From the NCBI RefSeq assembly GCF_011602485.2, contig NZ_CP050022.2, positions 2,872,001 to 2,936,000 of the forward strand: DNA of 64,000 nt, written 5' to 3'. The translations under genes were made by a program, and so were the position numbers. A model generated the notes under the pieces. That model was not told the origin of the DNA. It made no database searches and saw nothing but the letters and a program-made list of their open reading frames with translations. This document shows positions 7,807 through 15,522 of this stretch, piece after piece; within the stretch, counting starts at the first letter, position 1, and each line of letters opens with the position of its first letter. The stretch comes from Bradyrhizobium sp. 1(2017) (lineage in GTDB: Bacteria > Pseudomonadota > Alphaproteobacteria > Rhizobiales > Xanthobacteraceae).

Positions 7807-8814
7807 TCAATTCGCCGAGGCGAGGAAGCCGGCTTCCTTCATCAGGCCCTCGTGGCGCTTCTCCTCCGCCTCGATCCATTTGGCGTAGTCGGCGCCAGCC
7901 ATGAAGGTGGTGTTGAAGGCGCCGCTCTTCATGAAGTCCTGCCATTCCGGCGTGGCTCGGATCTTCTTGAACAGCTCGACGTAATATTCGATCTGATCCT
8001 TCGTGGCCTTGGGCGACATGAAGATGCCGCGCAGCATCAGATATTCCATCGCGAGGCCCTGCGACTTGCAGGTCGGAATGTCCTTCCAGGCCTTGCCGTC
8101 GGCGATCGGCTCGTCATAGGCCATCGGCTGGGCGTCGAAGACGCAGAGCGGACGGAGCTTGCCGCCGCGCCATTGCGCGACCGCCTCGATCGGATTGTTG
8201 ACGGTCGAATCGACGTGATTGCCGACGAGCTGAACGGCGACTTCGCCGCCGCCCTTGTAGGGGATGTAGGTGAACTTCGCCTCGATCGCCTTCTCGATCC
8301 CGACCGTGATGATCTGGTCTTCCTGCTTGGAGCCGGTGCCGCCCATCTTGAACGTGCCGCTGGGCGCCTTCTTCGCCGCGTCGACGTAGTCCTTGACGGT
8401 GGTGTACGGCTTCTCGGCGTTCACCCAGAGCACGAATTCGTCGAGCGCCAGCATCGCCACCGGCGTCAGATCCTTCCAGTTGAAGGGAATCCCCGTTGCC
8501 AGCGGCGTCGTGAACAGGTTCGACAGCGTGATGATGATCTTGTGAGGGTTGTTCGTCGACGTCTTCACATCGAGGAAGCCCTCGCCGCCCGCGCCGCCGG
8601 CCTTGTTGATGACGACCAGCGGCTGCTTCATCAGATTGTGCTTGGTGACGATGCCCTGGATGGTGCGCGCCATCTGATCGGCGCCGCCGCCGGTGCCTGC
8701 GGGCACGATGAACTCGACCGGACGAACCGGCTCCCAGCCGGCAAAGCTGGCGGTGCTGCTGGCGCACGACAACGCGATTGCCGTCAAAGCGGCATTCAGA
8801 ACGAATGGCTTCAT
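7807..8814 (-). CDS. tctC: Tripartite tricarboxylate transporter substrate-binding protein TctC (Bug family)
   Basis: The 335-residue protein starts with a Sec-type signal (ALTAIALSCASSTASFA, then GWEPVRPVEF). The Bug-family fold follows with VEFIVPAGTGGGADQMAR (substrate-carboxylate loop) and later IPYKGGGEVAVQLVGNHVD. It is a periplasmic binding protein that delivers a carboxylate to TctAB. It is the first gene of the tctCBA operon and lies 276 bp behind a regulon operator, which suggests co-regulation with oxalate genes. Confidence 0.92.
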   Translation of the reverse strand: MKPFVLNAALTAIALSCASSTASFAGWEPVRPVEFIVPAGTGGGADQMARTIQGIVTKHNLMKQPLVVINKAGGAGGEGFLDVKTSTNNPHKIIITLSNLFTTPLATGIPFNWKDLTPVAMLALDEFVLWVNAEKPYTTVKDYVDAAKKAPSGTFKMGGTGSKQEDQIITVGIEKAIEAKFTYIPYKGGGEVAVQLVGNHVDSTVNNPIEAVAQWRGGKLRPLCVFDAQPMAYDEPIADGKAWKDIPTCKSQGLAMEYLMLRGIFMSPKATKDQIEYYVELFKKIRATPEWQDFMKSGAFNTTFMAGADYAKWIEAEEKRHEGLMKEAGFLASAN

Positions 8815-9268
8815 CTGTTTCTCTCCCTGTCGAACCCTCAGCGCAGCCGCTCTTTGTCGGCTTGCGTTAGCCCATCTCGAGTCACATGCCCTGGGTTACC
8901 CTTCGGTCTATCACCCATGGCAGTCCCGATCGAAACTCTATGAGCGGGGACAACGCGCGGCATCCGCTTCTTTCGGCTAAGGTTCCGCCAAGGCCCGCAG
9001 CAAATGTGCCGCTCTCGGCCGTTCCCGTCCTGCGTTACGTTTCCCCGTCCTTACACTTTTAATCGTGCAATCGTTCTTGGTTGCATGAATGGTATGCGAA
9101 ATGCCAGTAGACAAACAATCGGATCGGCGGGTCGGCGCAGCGGACGAATCGTCGCAGTCTCGGTCGCGCAGGAGGGAGGGCCGCAAACAGAAAATGGCAC
9201 CGCCATGCGGAGCCATTTGATCGAACGGAGCGTCTTTGGCGCCCGTCCGGCGGGACGCCCGAGGCCGT
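8815..9268. other. Leader/intergenic region upstream of tctC
   Basis: The gap of about 450 bp has no convincing gene. It contains the operator at 9090-9106 and therefore a likely long 5' leader (about 270 nt) for tctCBA, in which I see no recognisable riboswitch. Confidence 0.55.
9090..9106 (-). promoter_or_regulatory. Putative GntR operator in front of tctCBA
   Basis: On the minus strand it reads TGGCAT-TTCGC-ATACCA, again 2 nt behind a TTG hexamer (TTGTCT). It matches the regulon consensus fully and points toward tctC. Confidence 0.77.
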
Positions 9269-9406
9269 TTACAGGCCGAAACGCGGCAGGTCGCCGTTGT
9301 GGTTCGAAATCTCGGCGCTCGCCATCAGGAAGCGGTCGATCGCGGCCATCAGCCGGGCGAACAGCGAAGCGGAGGGGGCGAGAGCAACGGCTGCGGTCTT
9401 GGACAT
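9269..9406 (-). CDS. Small protein of 45 aa, likely part of the oxalate regulon
   Basis: An open frame of 46 codons runs from ATG 9406 to TAA 9269, with AAGGGA as a ribosome site 8-10 nt upstream. The product begins MSKTAAVALAPS, has an amphipathic or hydrophobic centre (ARLMAAIDRFLMAS) and ends NGDLPRFGL. It looks like a real small gene because it has a ribosome site, good high-GC codon use and its own operator-like sequence 58 bp upstream. I cannot assign a function; short proteins with a similar helix-plus-NGDLP ending seem familiar from Bradyrhizobium, but that is from memory and unverified. Confidence 0.6.
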   Translation of the reverse strand: MSKTAAVALAPSASLFARLMAAIDRFLMASAEISNHNGDLPRFGL

Positions 9407-9463
9407 CGGAGATCCCTTTCTTGAGAACAGTCAGTCTTGCTGTCTCATTTCGAAAGGCAAACT

Positions 9464-9480
9464 ATGTATACCAGATGCCA
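9464..9480 (-). promoter_or_regulatory. Putative GntR operator in front of the 45-aa gene
   Basis: On the minus strand it reads TGGCAT-CTGGT-ATACAT. One half-site is perfect and the other deviates at two bases. TGGACA one nt upstream could be the -35 and ATAGTT at 16 nt the -10. The remainder of the 9407-9776 gap shows nothing recognisable. Confidence 0.62.
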
Positions 9481-9776
9481 CTGTCCATGCACTTGTTTGC
9501 ATGGCAGCATGCGACCTTTCGCATTGCAGCATAATGCCGGGTTAACGCGACCGTTTCGGACATAAAGTTGTTGGTGGATGGGGACAGAGGGTCGTTTTCC
9601 CCCACCGAGGAGACGATAGCGGGCCGAATCGCCCAACCGGACGTCCACCGTCTGACGCGGATGGGCGCCAGGTTCCGGCCGCACTGCAATAGGCAGGCTC
9701 TTGGCAGGCTCTTGGCAGGCCCATGCAAAGCGGCTAGTGGTCCGCCCCCTTATCCAATCAACTGTCAGAGTGGTTC

Positions 9777-11105
9777 ATGTCGAGCGCCTCGCCCGCCGTC
9801 TCGATCGGCATCGATTTTGGGACCAGCAATACGGTCGTCGCCCTCGCGGCGGACGACCGCCGGGTCGAGGCGATCCGCTTCGACCATGGCGGACAGCGCC
9901 ACAGCGTCTACGTGTCGGCGCTGTGTTTCTGGGAGGACCGGCCGGGAGCGGGCGCCCAGGCCGAGGGCGGTCCATGGGCGATCGAGCAGTTTCTCGAAGG
10001 GCGCCACGTCTACCGCTTCCTCCAGTCGTTCAAGACCTTCGCGGCGAGCAGCAGCTTCAACACCACGCAGGTGTTCCGCCAACGCTTCAAGTTCGAGGAC
10101 ATCCTGGCGGCGTTCCTGCGAACGCTAGCGCGCCATGGCGGAGACAGGTTCGGCTTCGAGGCCGCGCACATCACGGTCGGCCGTCCCGTCCGCTTCGCCG
10201 GCGGCAATCCCGACGAGGCGCTGGCGATGCAGCGCTACCGCGCCGCGTTCGAGCGCCTGGGTGCCACGCACGCCCGCTACGTCTACGAACCCGTGGGCGC
10301 GGCGTTCTCCTTCGCCCGAAGGCTCGAGCGCGACGCCACCGTGCTGGTTGCCGATTTCGGCGGCGGCACCAGCGATTTCTCGGTGATGCGCTTCTCGCGC
10401 GCGGGAGGTCACCTGCGCGCCGAGCCGCTCGGACACGCCGGCATCGGCATTGCAGGCGACACGTTCGACTATCGCATCGTCGACCACATCGTCTCGCCGC
10501 GGCTCGGCAAGGGCTCCAGCTTCCGCTCGTTCGACAAGGTGCTGCCGATCCCCAGCGGTCACTACACCAATCTGGCGCGCTGGCATCAGCTCGCGATGAT
10601 GAAGAGCAACGGCGATTTGCGCGAGCTCAGGGAGCTCGCGCGCACCGCGCTGAAGCCGGAACTGCTCGAGGATTTCATCACCATCGTCGATCTCGACCTC
10701 GGCTTTTCGCTGTATCGCGCGGTGTCCGACGCCAAGGTCGCGCTGTCGGCGCAGGACGAGGTCGACTTCCGCTTTCGGGGCGGCGGCGTCGACATCGGCG
10801 CGGCCGTCACACGGAAGAAATTCGAATCCTGGATTGCCGACGACATCGCACGGCTGGGAGCCACGGTCGACAAGGTGCTGGGCGAAGCCAAAATTACCGC
10901 GCGCGAGGTGGAGAAGGTGTTCCTGACCGGCGGCACGTCCTTCGTGCCCGCCGTCCGCAAGCTGTTCGCCGAACGGTTCGGCAACGAGCGGCTGATGTCG
11001 GGCGACCAGTTCGAGTCGATCGCCTATGGCCTCGCGCTGATCGGCCACAGTCCGGATCCGGACCGCTGGACGGCCGATGGCGGGCTCGAGGCGAGGGGCG
11101 CGTAG
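9777..11105 (+). CDS. Hsp70-family protein, YegD-like
   Basis: The 442-residue protein is an actin/Hsp70-fold ATPase domain with no long substrate-binding domain. It shows phosphate loop 1 (GIDFGTSNTVVALA, about residues 11-24), phosphate loop 2 (VADFGGGTSDFSVM, about 190-203) and an adenosine motif (FLTGGTSFVPAVRK, near 382-395). The length and architecture match YegD, a DnaK-like protein of uncertain function, rather than DnaK. It stands alone with no co-chaperone nearby. The ATG at 9777 was taken because the motif begins directly after it. Confidence 0.9.
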   Translation: MSSASPAVSIGIDFGTSNTVVALAADDRRVEAIRFDHGGQRHSVYVSALCFWEDRPGAGAQAEGGPWAIEQFLEGRHVYRFLQSFKTFAASSSFNTTQVFRQRFKFEDILAAFLRTLARHGGDRFGFEAAHITVGRPVRFAGGNPDEALAMQRYRAAFERLGATHARYVYEPVGAAFSFARRLERDATVLVADFGGGTSDFSVMRFSRAGGHLRAEPLGHAGIGIAGDTFDYRIVDHIVSPRLGKGSSFRSFDKVLPIPSGHYTNLARWHQLAMMKSNGDLRELRELARTALKPELLEDFITIVDLDLGFSLYRAVSDAKVALSAQDEVDFRFRGGGVDIGAAVTRKKFESWIADDIARLGATVDKVLGEAKITAREVEKVFLTGGTSFVPAVRKLFAERFGNERLMSGDQFESIAYGLALIGHSPDPDRWTADGGLEARGA

Positions 11106-11408
11106 GGCTGCGCTCGCGCAGCACCAGCCGTCATTGCTGCGCTGCGCTCACGAAGACGGAGAATGCGGAACTCTTTGAGAGGACAGCTCACATCGAGTCT
11201 TCGGTGCCGTAGGGTGGGCAAAGGTGCGGAGCGCCGTGCCCACCATCTTTCCGAGATTGCGAGAGCGGTGCGGCGCTGCAATGTCTGTTTCCGAGAGGCA
11301 GGCGGAACTAGGTTGATTGGGGCCATAGGGCAACGAGCAACCCAACACGGACCTTTGAATCCCAGGAATTCCGGTACCGCGTATGATCTCGACAAACGAG
11401 GTAAGTCG
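11106..11408. other. Intergenic stretch with a Bradyrhizobium-type repeat
   Basis: No credible gene lies here; a frame that reads VGKGAERRAHHL is a translated repeat. The repeat at 11213-11244 and the left arm of the inverted repeat at 11357-11447 are listed separately. Confidence 0.6.
11213..11244. repeat. Short palindromic intergenic repeat
   Basis: The ends GGTGGGCA and TGCCCACC are perfect inverted repeats and enclose a GC-rich centre that can fold further (GGAGCGCCG). Elements of this type are dispersed in Bradyrhizobium intergenic regions as far as I recall. Confidence 0.6.
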
Positions 11409-11447
11409 ATGGGCCGCCCGACAGCGTGGATGATATTCCTGGGATTC
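11357..11447. repeat. 13-bp inverted repeat spanning the start of a small ORF
   Basis: GAATCCCAGGAAT (11357-11369) is exactly mirrored by ATTCCTGGGATTC (11435-11447), with 65 bp between. The right arm lies inside the reading frame that starts at 11409, so a transcript could fold its own start region into a loop. Confidence 0.6.
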
Positions 11448-11522
11448 CTCGCTTTGGTTGGAGTGGGCGCCGCTCTGGGAGTCGAAACCCGCGCGGTGCG
11501 GCGCTGGCTGTTCGATGAGTGA
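11409..11522 (+). CDS. Possible 37-aa single-helix membrane protein
   Basis: The frame encodes MGRPTAWMIF followed by a hydrophobic stretch (LGFLALVGVGAALGV) and a basic tail (RAVRRWLF). GAGG lies 8-11 nt before the ATG. The same frame runs further upstream into a repeat, which is unlikely to be translated. It could be a small inner-membrane protein; no family was recognised, and chance cannot be excluded at this length. Confidence 0.4.
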   Translation: MGRPTAWMIFLGFLALVGVGAALGVETRAVRRWLFDE

Positions 11523-11602
11523 TAATAGCCAAGGGGTGCTCATCCGATCTTGCCGAGCAGAGAGCACCATCGATCGATAACAGCTAAGATAACGGGGGGA
11601 TC

Positions 11603-12037
11603 ATGGCCTTCAGAATAGCGGCTTTCATCGTGTGCTTGGCGCTTGCCATTCCGCGTAACTCGATTGCGGGAGAGACGCTTGATGATGCTGCCATGGACGA
11701 GATGCACAGGCACTTTTCAGAGGCGTACAATCGCGGTGATCTGGATGCCATCGCCGCGACATTTGCAGAGAACGCTGTGCGCGTGACGCCCAGCGGCATT
11801 TTTCAGGGGCGGGACGCCATTCGCCGGAGCTTCGGCGATGCTCTCAAGCTCGGATTGCATGACTATGCGGTTCGAAGAACCATTTCGCGTCCCGAAGGTG
11901 CCTTCGTGCTCAACGCGGGAACGTGGCAGGCCAAGTTGGGAGATCGGCCGTTTCACGGTTATTACTCGTCCATCCTTACGAACGAAGGTGGGCAGCCTAA
12001 GATAATCGAAGAAACGGTTGCAGTTGCCGTCCCCTGA
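11603..12037 (+). CDS. Secreted NTF2-like (SnoaL/DUF4440-type) protein
   Basis: The 144-residue product starts with a Sec signal (AAFIVCLALAIPRNSIAGE). The rest reads as an NTF2-like cone fold: helix DEMHRHFSEAYNRGDLDAIAATF, then ENAVRVTPSGIFQGRDAIRRSF, the typical SgcJ/EcaC or DUF4440 pattern in which the fold forms a small ligand pocket. Many members have no known substrate. The frame opens after a G-rich ribosome site and ends at a strong terminator. It seems monocistronic. Confidence 0.82.
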   Translation: MAFRIAAFIVCLALAIPRNSIAGETLDDAAMDEMHRHFSEAYNRGDLDAIAATFAENAVRVTPSGIFQGRDAIRRSFGDALKLGLHDYAVRRTISRPEGAFVLNAGTWQAKLGDRPFHGYYSSILTNEGGQPKIIEETVAVAVP

Positions 12038-12093
12038 TCCCGCAGAATATGAAAATTCGGCAGGGGACTTGAGCCGGTCGGCCTGAAATCGAA

Positions 12094-12125
12094 GAGGCCG
12101 CCGAAGCAGGCGGCCCTTTGATTTG
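12094..12125 (+). terminator. Intrinsic terminator, possibly bidirectional
   Basis: Stem GGCCGCC / GGCGGCC (12096-12115) with loop GAAGCA is followed by CTTTGATTT on the plus strand and TCTTCGATTT on the minus strand. It lies between the convergent NTF2-like and SRPBCC genes and can serve both. Confidence 0.75.
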
Positions 12126-12152
12126 AGATGCAGCCTGCCGTGGCTGCGCGCG

Positions 12153-12596
12153 CTATTGATTGATCTCCGGCTCGACGAGCTTCGCCAGATTGCGCAGCGA
12201 GTCCTGCCAGCCGAGATAGCAGGCCTCCGGCGGGATGACGTCGGGGATACCCGCCTGCGTGATGTCCAGCTCGGTGCCGACCGAGACCTTCTTCAGGATC
12301 ACGGTGACCTGGATCTCGCCGGGCAGGTTGGGATCGTCGAACTTGTCGGTGTAGCGGAGCCGTTCGTTCGGGACGAGCTCGACATATTCGCCACCGAACG
12401 AATGGCTGTTGCCCGTGGTGAAATTCCGGAACGACATCTTGAACGTGCCCCCGACCTTGGGCTCGAAATGATGCACCGTGCAGGTGAAGCCGTTGGGCGG
12501 CAGCCATTTCGCCATCGCATCGGCCTCCAGGAAGGCGCGATAGACCTTCTCCGGGCTGGTGGCGAGAACGCGGTGCAGGCGGACGGTGCTGGGCAT
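12153..12596 (-). CDS. SRPBCC (AHSA1-type) domain protein
   Basis: The 147-residue protein shows the START/Bet v1-like pattern of the AHSA1 group: VLATSPEKVYRAFLEADAMAKWLPPNGF at the start, VGGTFKMSFRNF in the middle and a C-terminal helix GWQDSLRNLAKLVE. Such proteins have a hydrophobic pocket; most bacterial members have no assigned ligand. The start ATG at 12596 has GAGGATAAC upstream and was preferred to the longer frame from 12647. Confidence 0.88.
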   Translation of the reverse strand: MPSTVRLHRVLATSPEKVYRAFLEADAMAKWLPPNGFTCTVHHFEPKVGGTFKMSFRNFTTGNSHSFGGEYVELVPNERLRYTDKFDDPNLPGEIQVTVILKKVSVGTELDITQAGIPDVIPPEACYLGWQDSLRNLAKLVEPEINQ

Positions 12597-12776
12597 GATT
12601 GTTATCCTCAGTGATTGATGGGCCCGAGTTTGGCGTCTATGGCCCATTCATGTCACGAGGACGACGGAGAAGCCGCCGATCCGACACGAGGTCGCAAATT
12701 TTCTTCTCGGCTCTGAGAAGCGCGTAGCGCGCCGCGAATGTCGGCTCGACCCGTTGTCGAGCCGACGGCGCCATGC

Positions 12777-13388
12777 TCACTTCCGCATGGCTGCGGCGAT
12801 CTGGCCGACGAGAGTGGCCCAGGGCATGTCGAGCGCTGCGTAAACGGCGGCTGCTTCCGGGGCCGCGTTGTCCTTGAGGATTTCGACCATCAGCGTCGCG
12901 TAGTCGGAAACGATGACGCCGGCCTGCTGCATGCGCGCCAGGCCCGACTGGTGCTTGGTCTCGCTGAAGGTGCCGGAGGCATCGACTGCGACATAAGCGT
13001 CGAGGCCGCGCGTCACGGCGGTCATGGCAGGGAAGGCCGCGCAGACCTCGAGAGAGATGCCCGCAAATATCAGCTTCTTGCGGCCCGTCGCCTCGATTGC
13101 CCTGGCGACGCGCGCGTCGTCATAGGCATTCACCGTCGACCGATCGATGATCTCGATTCCGGGCAGGGCTTCGACGAGCTCTGGAAATGTCGGACCCCAC
13201 ATGCTGTCACGCGCCGTCGTCGTCACGACGATCGGAAGCTTGAGCGCTTTCGCCGCCTTCGCCAGCGCCACCACGTTGTGCTTGAGCTCGCCGGTCGAGT
13301 AGTCGCGCACGCCGCTCATGAGGCCGATCTGGTGATCGACGAGAATGACGGCGGCGTTGTCGCGGGTGAGGGGTTCGTATCTGGTCAT
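12777..13388 (-). CDS. Isochorismatase-family cysteine hydrolase
   Basis: The 203-residue protein has the family's Asp in AAVILVDHQIG, a Lys within GRKKLIFAGI and the nucleophile Cys in GISLEVCAAFPAM, the D-K-C triad of the isochorismatase-like hydrolases. Members hydrolyse amides or vinyl ethers; the substrate is not visible here. The start at 13388 follows a good ribosome site. It is divergent from a LysR gene across 154 bp that holds the 13514-13531 operator, so LysR control is possible. Confidence 0.88.
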   Translation of the reverse strand: MTRYEPLTRDNAAVILVDHQIGLMSGVRDYSTGELKHNVVALAKAAKALKLPIVVTTTARDSMWGPTFPELVEALPGIEIIDRSTVNAYDDARVARAIEATGRKKLIFAGISLEVCAAFPAMTAVTRGLDAYVAVDASGTFSETKHQSGLARMQQAGVIVSDYATLMVEILKDNAAPEAAAVYAALDMPWATLVGQIAAAMRK

Positions 13389-13513
13389 CTCGGGCTCCTG
13401 GTCCGTTTCGCCGATCCGGCTGGCTCCGGATGCGGGCCACGACCATTCGCCGTGACGGGGCGACAACTACCCACTGGACCATCGGCCTAGAAGTCGCCAA
13501 AATCCGAACCAAG

Positions 13514-13531
13514 CGTCCAATTGATTGGACG
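13514..13531. promoter_or_regulatory. Putative LysR operator, upstream of its own gene
   Basis: CGTCCAA-TTGA-TTGGACG is a perfect 7-4-7 inverted repeat (extendable to 8-2-8), 12 bp before the ATG of the LysR gene and also upstream of the divergent isochorismatase gene. The same motif recurs at 14457-14474. Confidence 0.7.
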
Positions 13532-13542
13532 ATGGGGTACGC

Positions 13543-14454
13543 ATGCTGGATCTCAACGATTTCTATTTGTTCGTGCAGGTGGTCGATCGGGGCGGCTTCA
13601 CGGCCGCGAGCCGAACGTTGCGGACGCCGAAGTCGACTCTCAGCCATCGCATGCAGCAGCTGGAAGCCAGTCTCGGCGTGCGACTGCTCAACCGCACCTC
13701 GCGCAAGTTCGGTATGACGGATGCGGGCGAGGAGTTTTACCGGCACGCGGTCGGAATGCTGCGCGAAGCGGAAACCGCCGAGGCTGCGATCAGGGGGCGG
13801 CTTGCGGAGCCGAGCGGCACGATCCGCTGCACCGGCGGCGTGGCCACGATGCAGTTCGCGATGTCGGATATCATCGCGGACTTCCTGGTCCAGTATCCGA
13901 AGGTCAACGTCGTCGTGCACGCCGTCGATCGCACCGTCGACATTGTCGGCGAAAACTTCGACGTCGCGGTCCGCGCGCACACCGATCCCTTGCCGGATTC
14001 CAATCTGGTGCAGCGGACGCTGGCGCCGGCGCCGTGGTTTCTGTTCGCCGGCGCGGACTATCTGAAGGAGCATGGCGAGCCGGAGAAGCCGCAGGACCTC
14101 GCCGGTCATCCCTCACTGTTCATGATGCGGATGGGCGTCGATCCGGTCTGGCGGCTGCGCCATGCGCGCCAGGCCAAGAACGTGGCCGTCGTGCCGCTGA
14201 TGCCGCGGCTGCTCAGCGACGACATGGTCGGGCTCCAGCGAGCCGCCATCAGGGGGCTCGGGATCGTGGCGTTGCCGGGCTACATCTGCAGACCGGCCGT
14301 CAAATCCGGCGCGCTGCGGCGCGTGCTGCCGAACTGGATCGCCGGCGACTCCACGATCACCGCGCTCATTCCCTATCGGCAGGGGCTCCTGCCGTCGGTC
14401 CGGGCCTTCCTCGATCATCTGGCAGCGGAATTCCCGAAGACGGTGCTGATGTAG
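13543..14454 (+). CDS. LysR-family transcriptional regulator
   Basis: The 303-residue protein has an N-terminal winged helix-turn-helix (DLNDFYLFVQVVDRGGFTAA through LEASLGVRLLNRTSRKFGMT, residues 3-53) and a LysR substrate-binding domain of the two-lobe type. It looks like the AaeR/PgrR-type subfamily, though the effector is unknown. The ATG at 13543 was chosen over an in-frame TTG at 13525 that lies inside the operator. Palindromes lie both upstream and immediately downstream, which suggests control of itself and of the pirin gene. Confidence 0.93.
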   Translation: MLDLNDFYLFVQVVDRGGFTAASRTLRTPKSTLSHRMQQLEASLGVRLLNRTSRKFGMTDAGEEFYRHAVGMLREAETAEAAIRGRLAEPSGTIRCTGGVATMQFAMSDIIADFLVQYPKVNVVVHAVDRTVDIVGENFDVAVRAHTDPLPDSNLVQRTLAPAPWFLFAGADYLKEHGEPEKPQDLAGHPSLFMMRMGVDPVWRLRHARQAKNVAVVPLMPRLLSDDMVGLQRAAIRGLGIVALPGYICRPAVKSGALRRVLPNWIAGDSTITALIPYRQGLLPSVRAFLDHLAAEFPKTVLM

Positions 14455-14456
14455 AT

Positions 14457-14474
14457 CGTCCAAGCTGTTGGACG
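14457..14474 (+). promoter_or_regulatory. Second putative LysR operator, upstream of the pirin gene
   Basis: CGTCCAA-GCTG-TTGGACG is a perfect 7-4-7 inverted repeat with the same arms and spacing as that at 13514-13531. It starts 3 bp after the lysR stop and lies 82 bp before the pirin start. Confidence 0.7.
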
Positions 14475-14555
14475 CTATGTTCTGGATTTGGCGTCTTTTC
14501 GGCTGACGCGCCGCGGTCCAGGGTGTCGCCAGAAGATGCGATCTGGAGCCGAACG

Positions 14556-15434
14556 ATGACCGACATGATCACTGCAGAGAAGCCACGCACGCAGGCGTTA
14601 CGGCTGGGCCAGATCGTCGCCGCGAGCCCGCACGGGATCGGCGACGGGTTCACGGCGCACCATTTCTCCGAGGAGATGTTCGGCGGCCGGATGGATCCGC
14701 TGTTGATGGTGGACGATTTCGTGATGACCGCCCCGACCTTCGACCCGCATCTGCATGCGGGCATTTCGGCGGTGACCGCGATGTTCGAGGACTCCGCGGG
14801 CGAATTCATCAACCGCGATACGCTCGGCCATAACGTCGCGCTGAAGGCTGGCGATCTCTACTGGCTGGTGGCGGCGAGCGGTGCCGCTCACGAGGAGCGG
14901 CCGGCGGATGGCGCCAGGACCCACGCACTTCAGATCTTCGTCAATCTGCCGCGCCATTTGAAGGGCGAGCCGGCGCGCTCGCTGCACGTTCTCGCCGAAG
15001 ACGTGCCGGTGCTGGCTGGTCCCGGACATCGCGTGCGTGTGCTGCTCGGGCGGACGGGCACGGCCGTTGGCGCCGAGGATACGCCCGAGGAGATGACGAT
15101 GCTGGACGGCTTTCTCGACAAGGGCGGCCGCTTTGCTCACCGACTGCCGGCGGGACGCCAGGCCTGGATCTACGTGGTCTCGGGCAGCCTGACGGTTCGC
15201 CATGAAGAAGAGCAACGCACGCTCGGCGCGACACATGCGACGACGGTCGAGACGGGGCCGGAGACCGATATTGTCATGGAAGCCGCAGCCCCAGCGCACT
15301 TCATGTTGATGGCGGCGAAGCCGATCCGCGAAGCCTTCGTCAAGCACGGGCCGCTCGTGATGTCGACCGAAGCCGACATCCGCCGGACGCTGGCGTGCTA
15401 CGCCGAAGGCAAGTTCGGCCGCATCACGACATAG
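14556..15434 (+). CDS. Pirin family protein
   Basis: The 292-residue bicupin-type protein has the pirin pattern: FDPHLHAGISAVTAMFEDS (His-rich metal site), then NRDTLGH, and GDLYWLVAASGAAHEE where pirin normally reads WMTAGRGIVHSE. A second cupin half follows (RQAWIYVVSGSLTVRHEE). Pirins are metal-binding and some are quercetinases; the deviation in the second motif makes activity uncertain. The ATG at 14556 was chosen, and an ATG three codons later is also possible. It lies directly behind the second LysR operator. Confidence 0.87.
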   Translation: MTDMITAEKPRTQALRLGQIVAASPHGIGDGFTAHHFSEEMFGGRMDPLLMVDDFVMTAPTFDPHLHAGISAVTAMFEDSAGEFINRDTLGHNVALKAGDLYWLVAASGAAHEERPADGARTHALQIFVNLPRHLKGEPARSLHVLAEDVPVLAGPGHRVRVLLGRTGTAVGAEDTPEEMTMLDGFLDKGGRFAHRLPAGRQAWIYVVSGSLTVRHEEEQRTLGATHATTVETGPETDIVMEAAAPAHFMLMAAKPIREAFVKHGPLVMSTEADIRRTLACYAEGKFGRITT

Positions 15435-15522
15435 CGATAACTGACAGATCGAAACAAGGCCACGCGCGACGATGCCCCGTCGCGCGATCGGCGAAGCCAT
15501 GTCCAAAGGAAGGAGACCAACG

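Noticed and set aside
11163..11408. N-terminal extension of the 37-aa ORF (119 aa)
   Set aside because: It translates a dispersed intergenic repeat (VGKGAERRAHHL), which is a common spurious frame.
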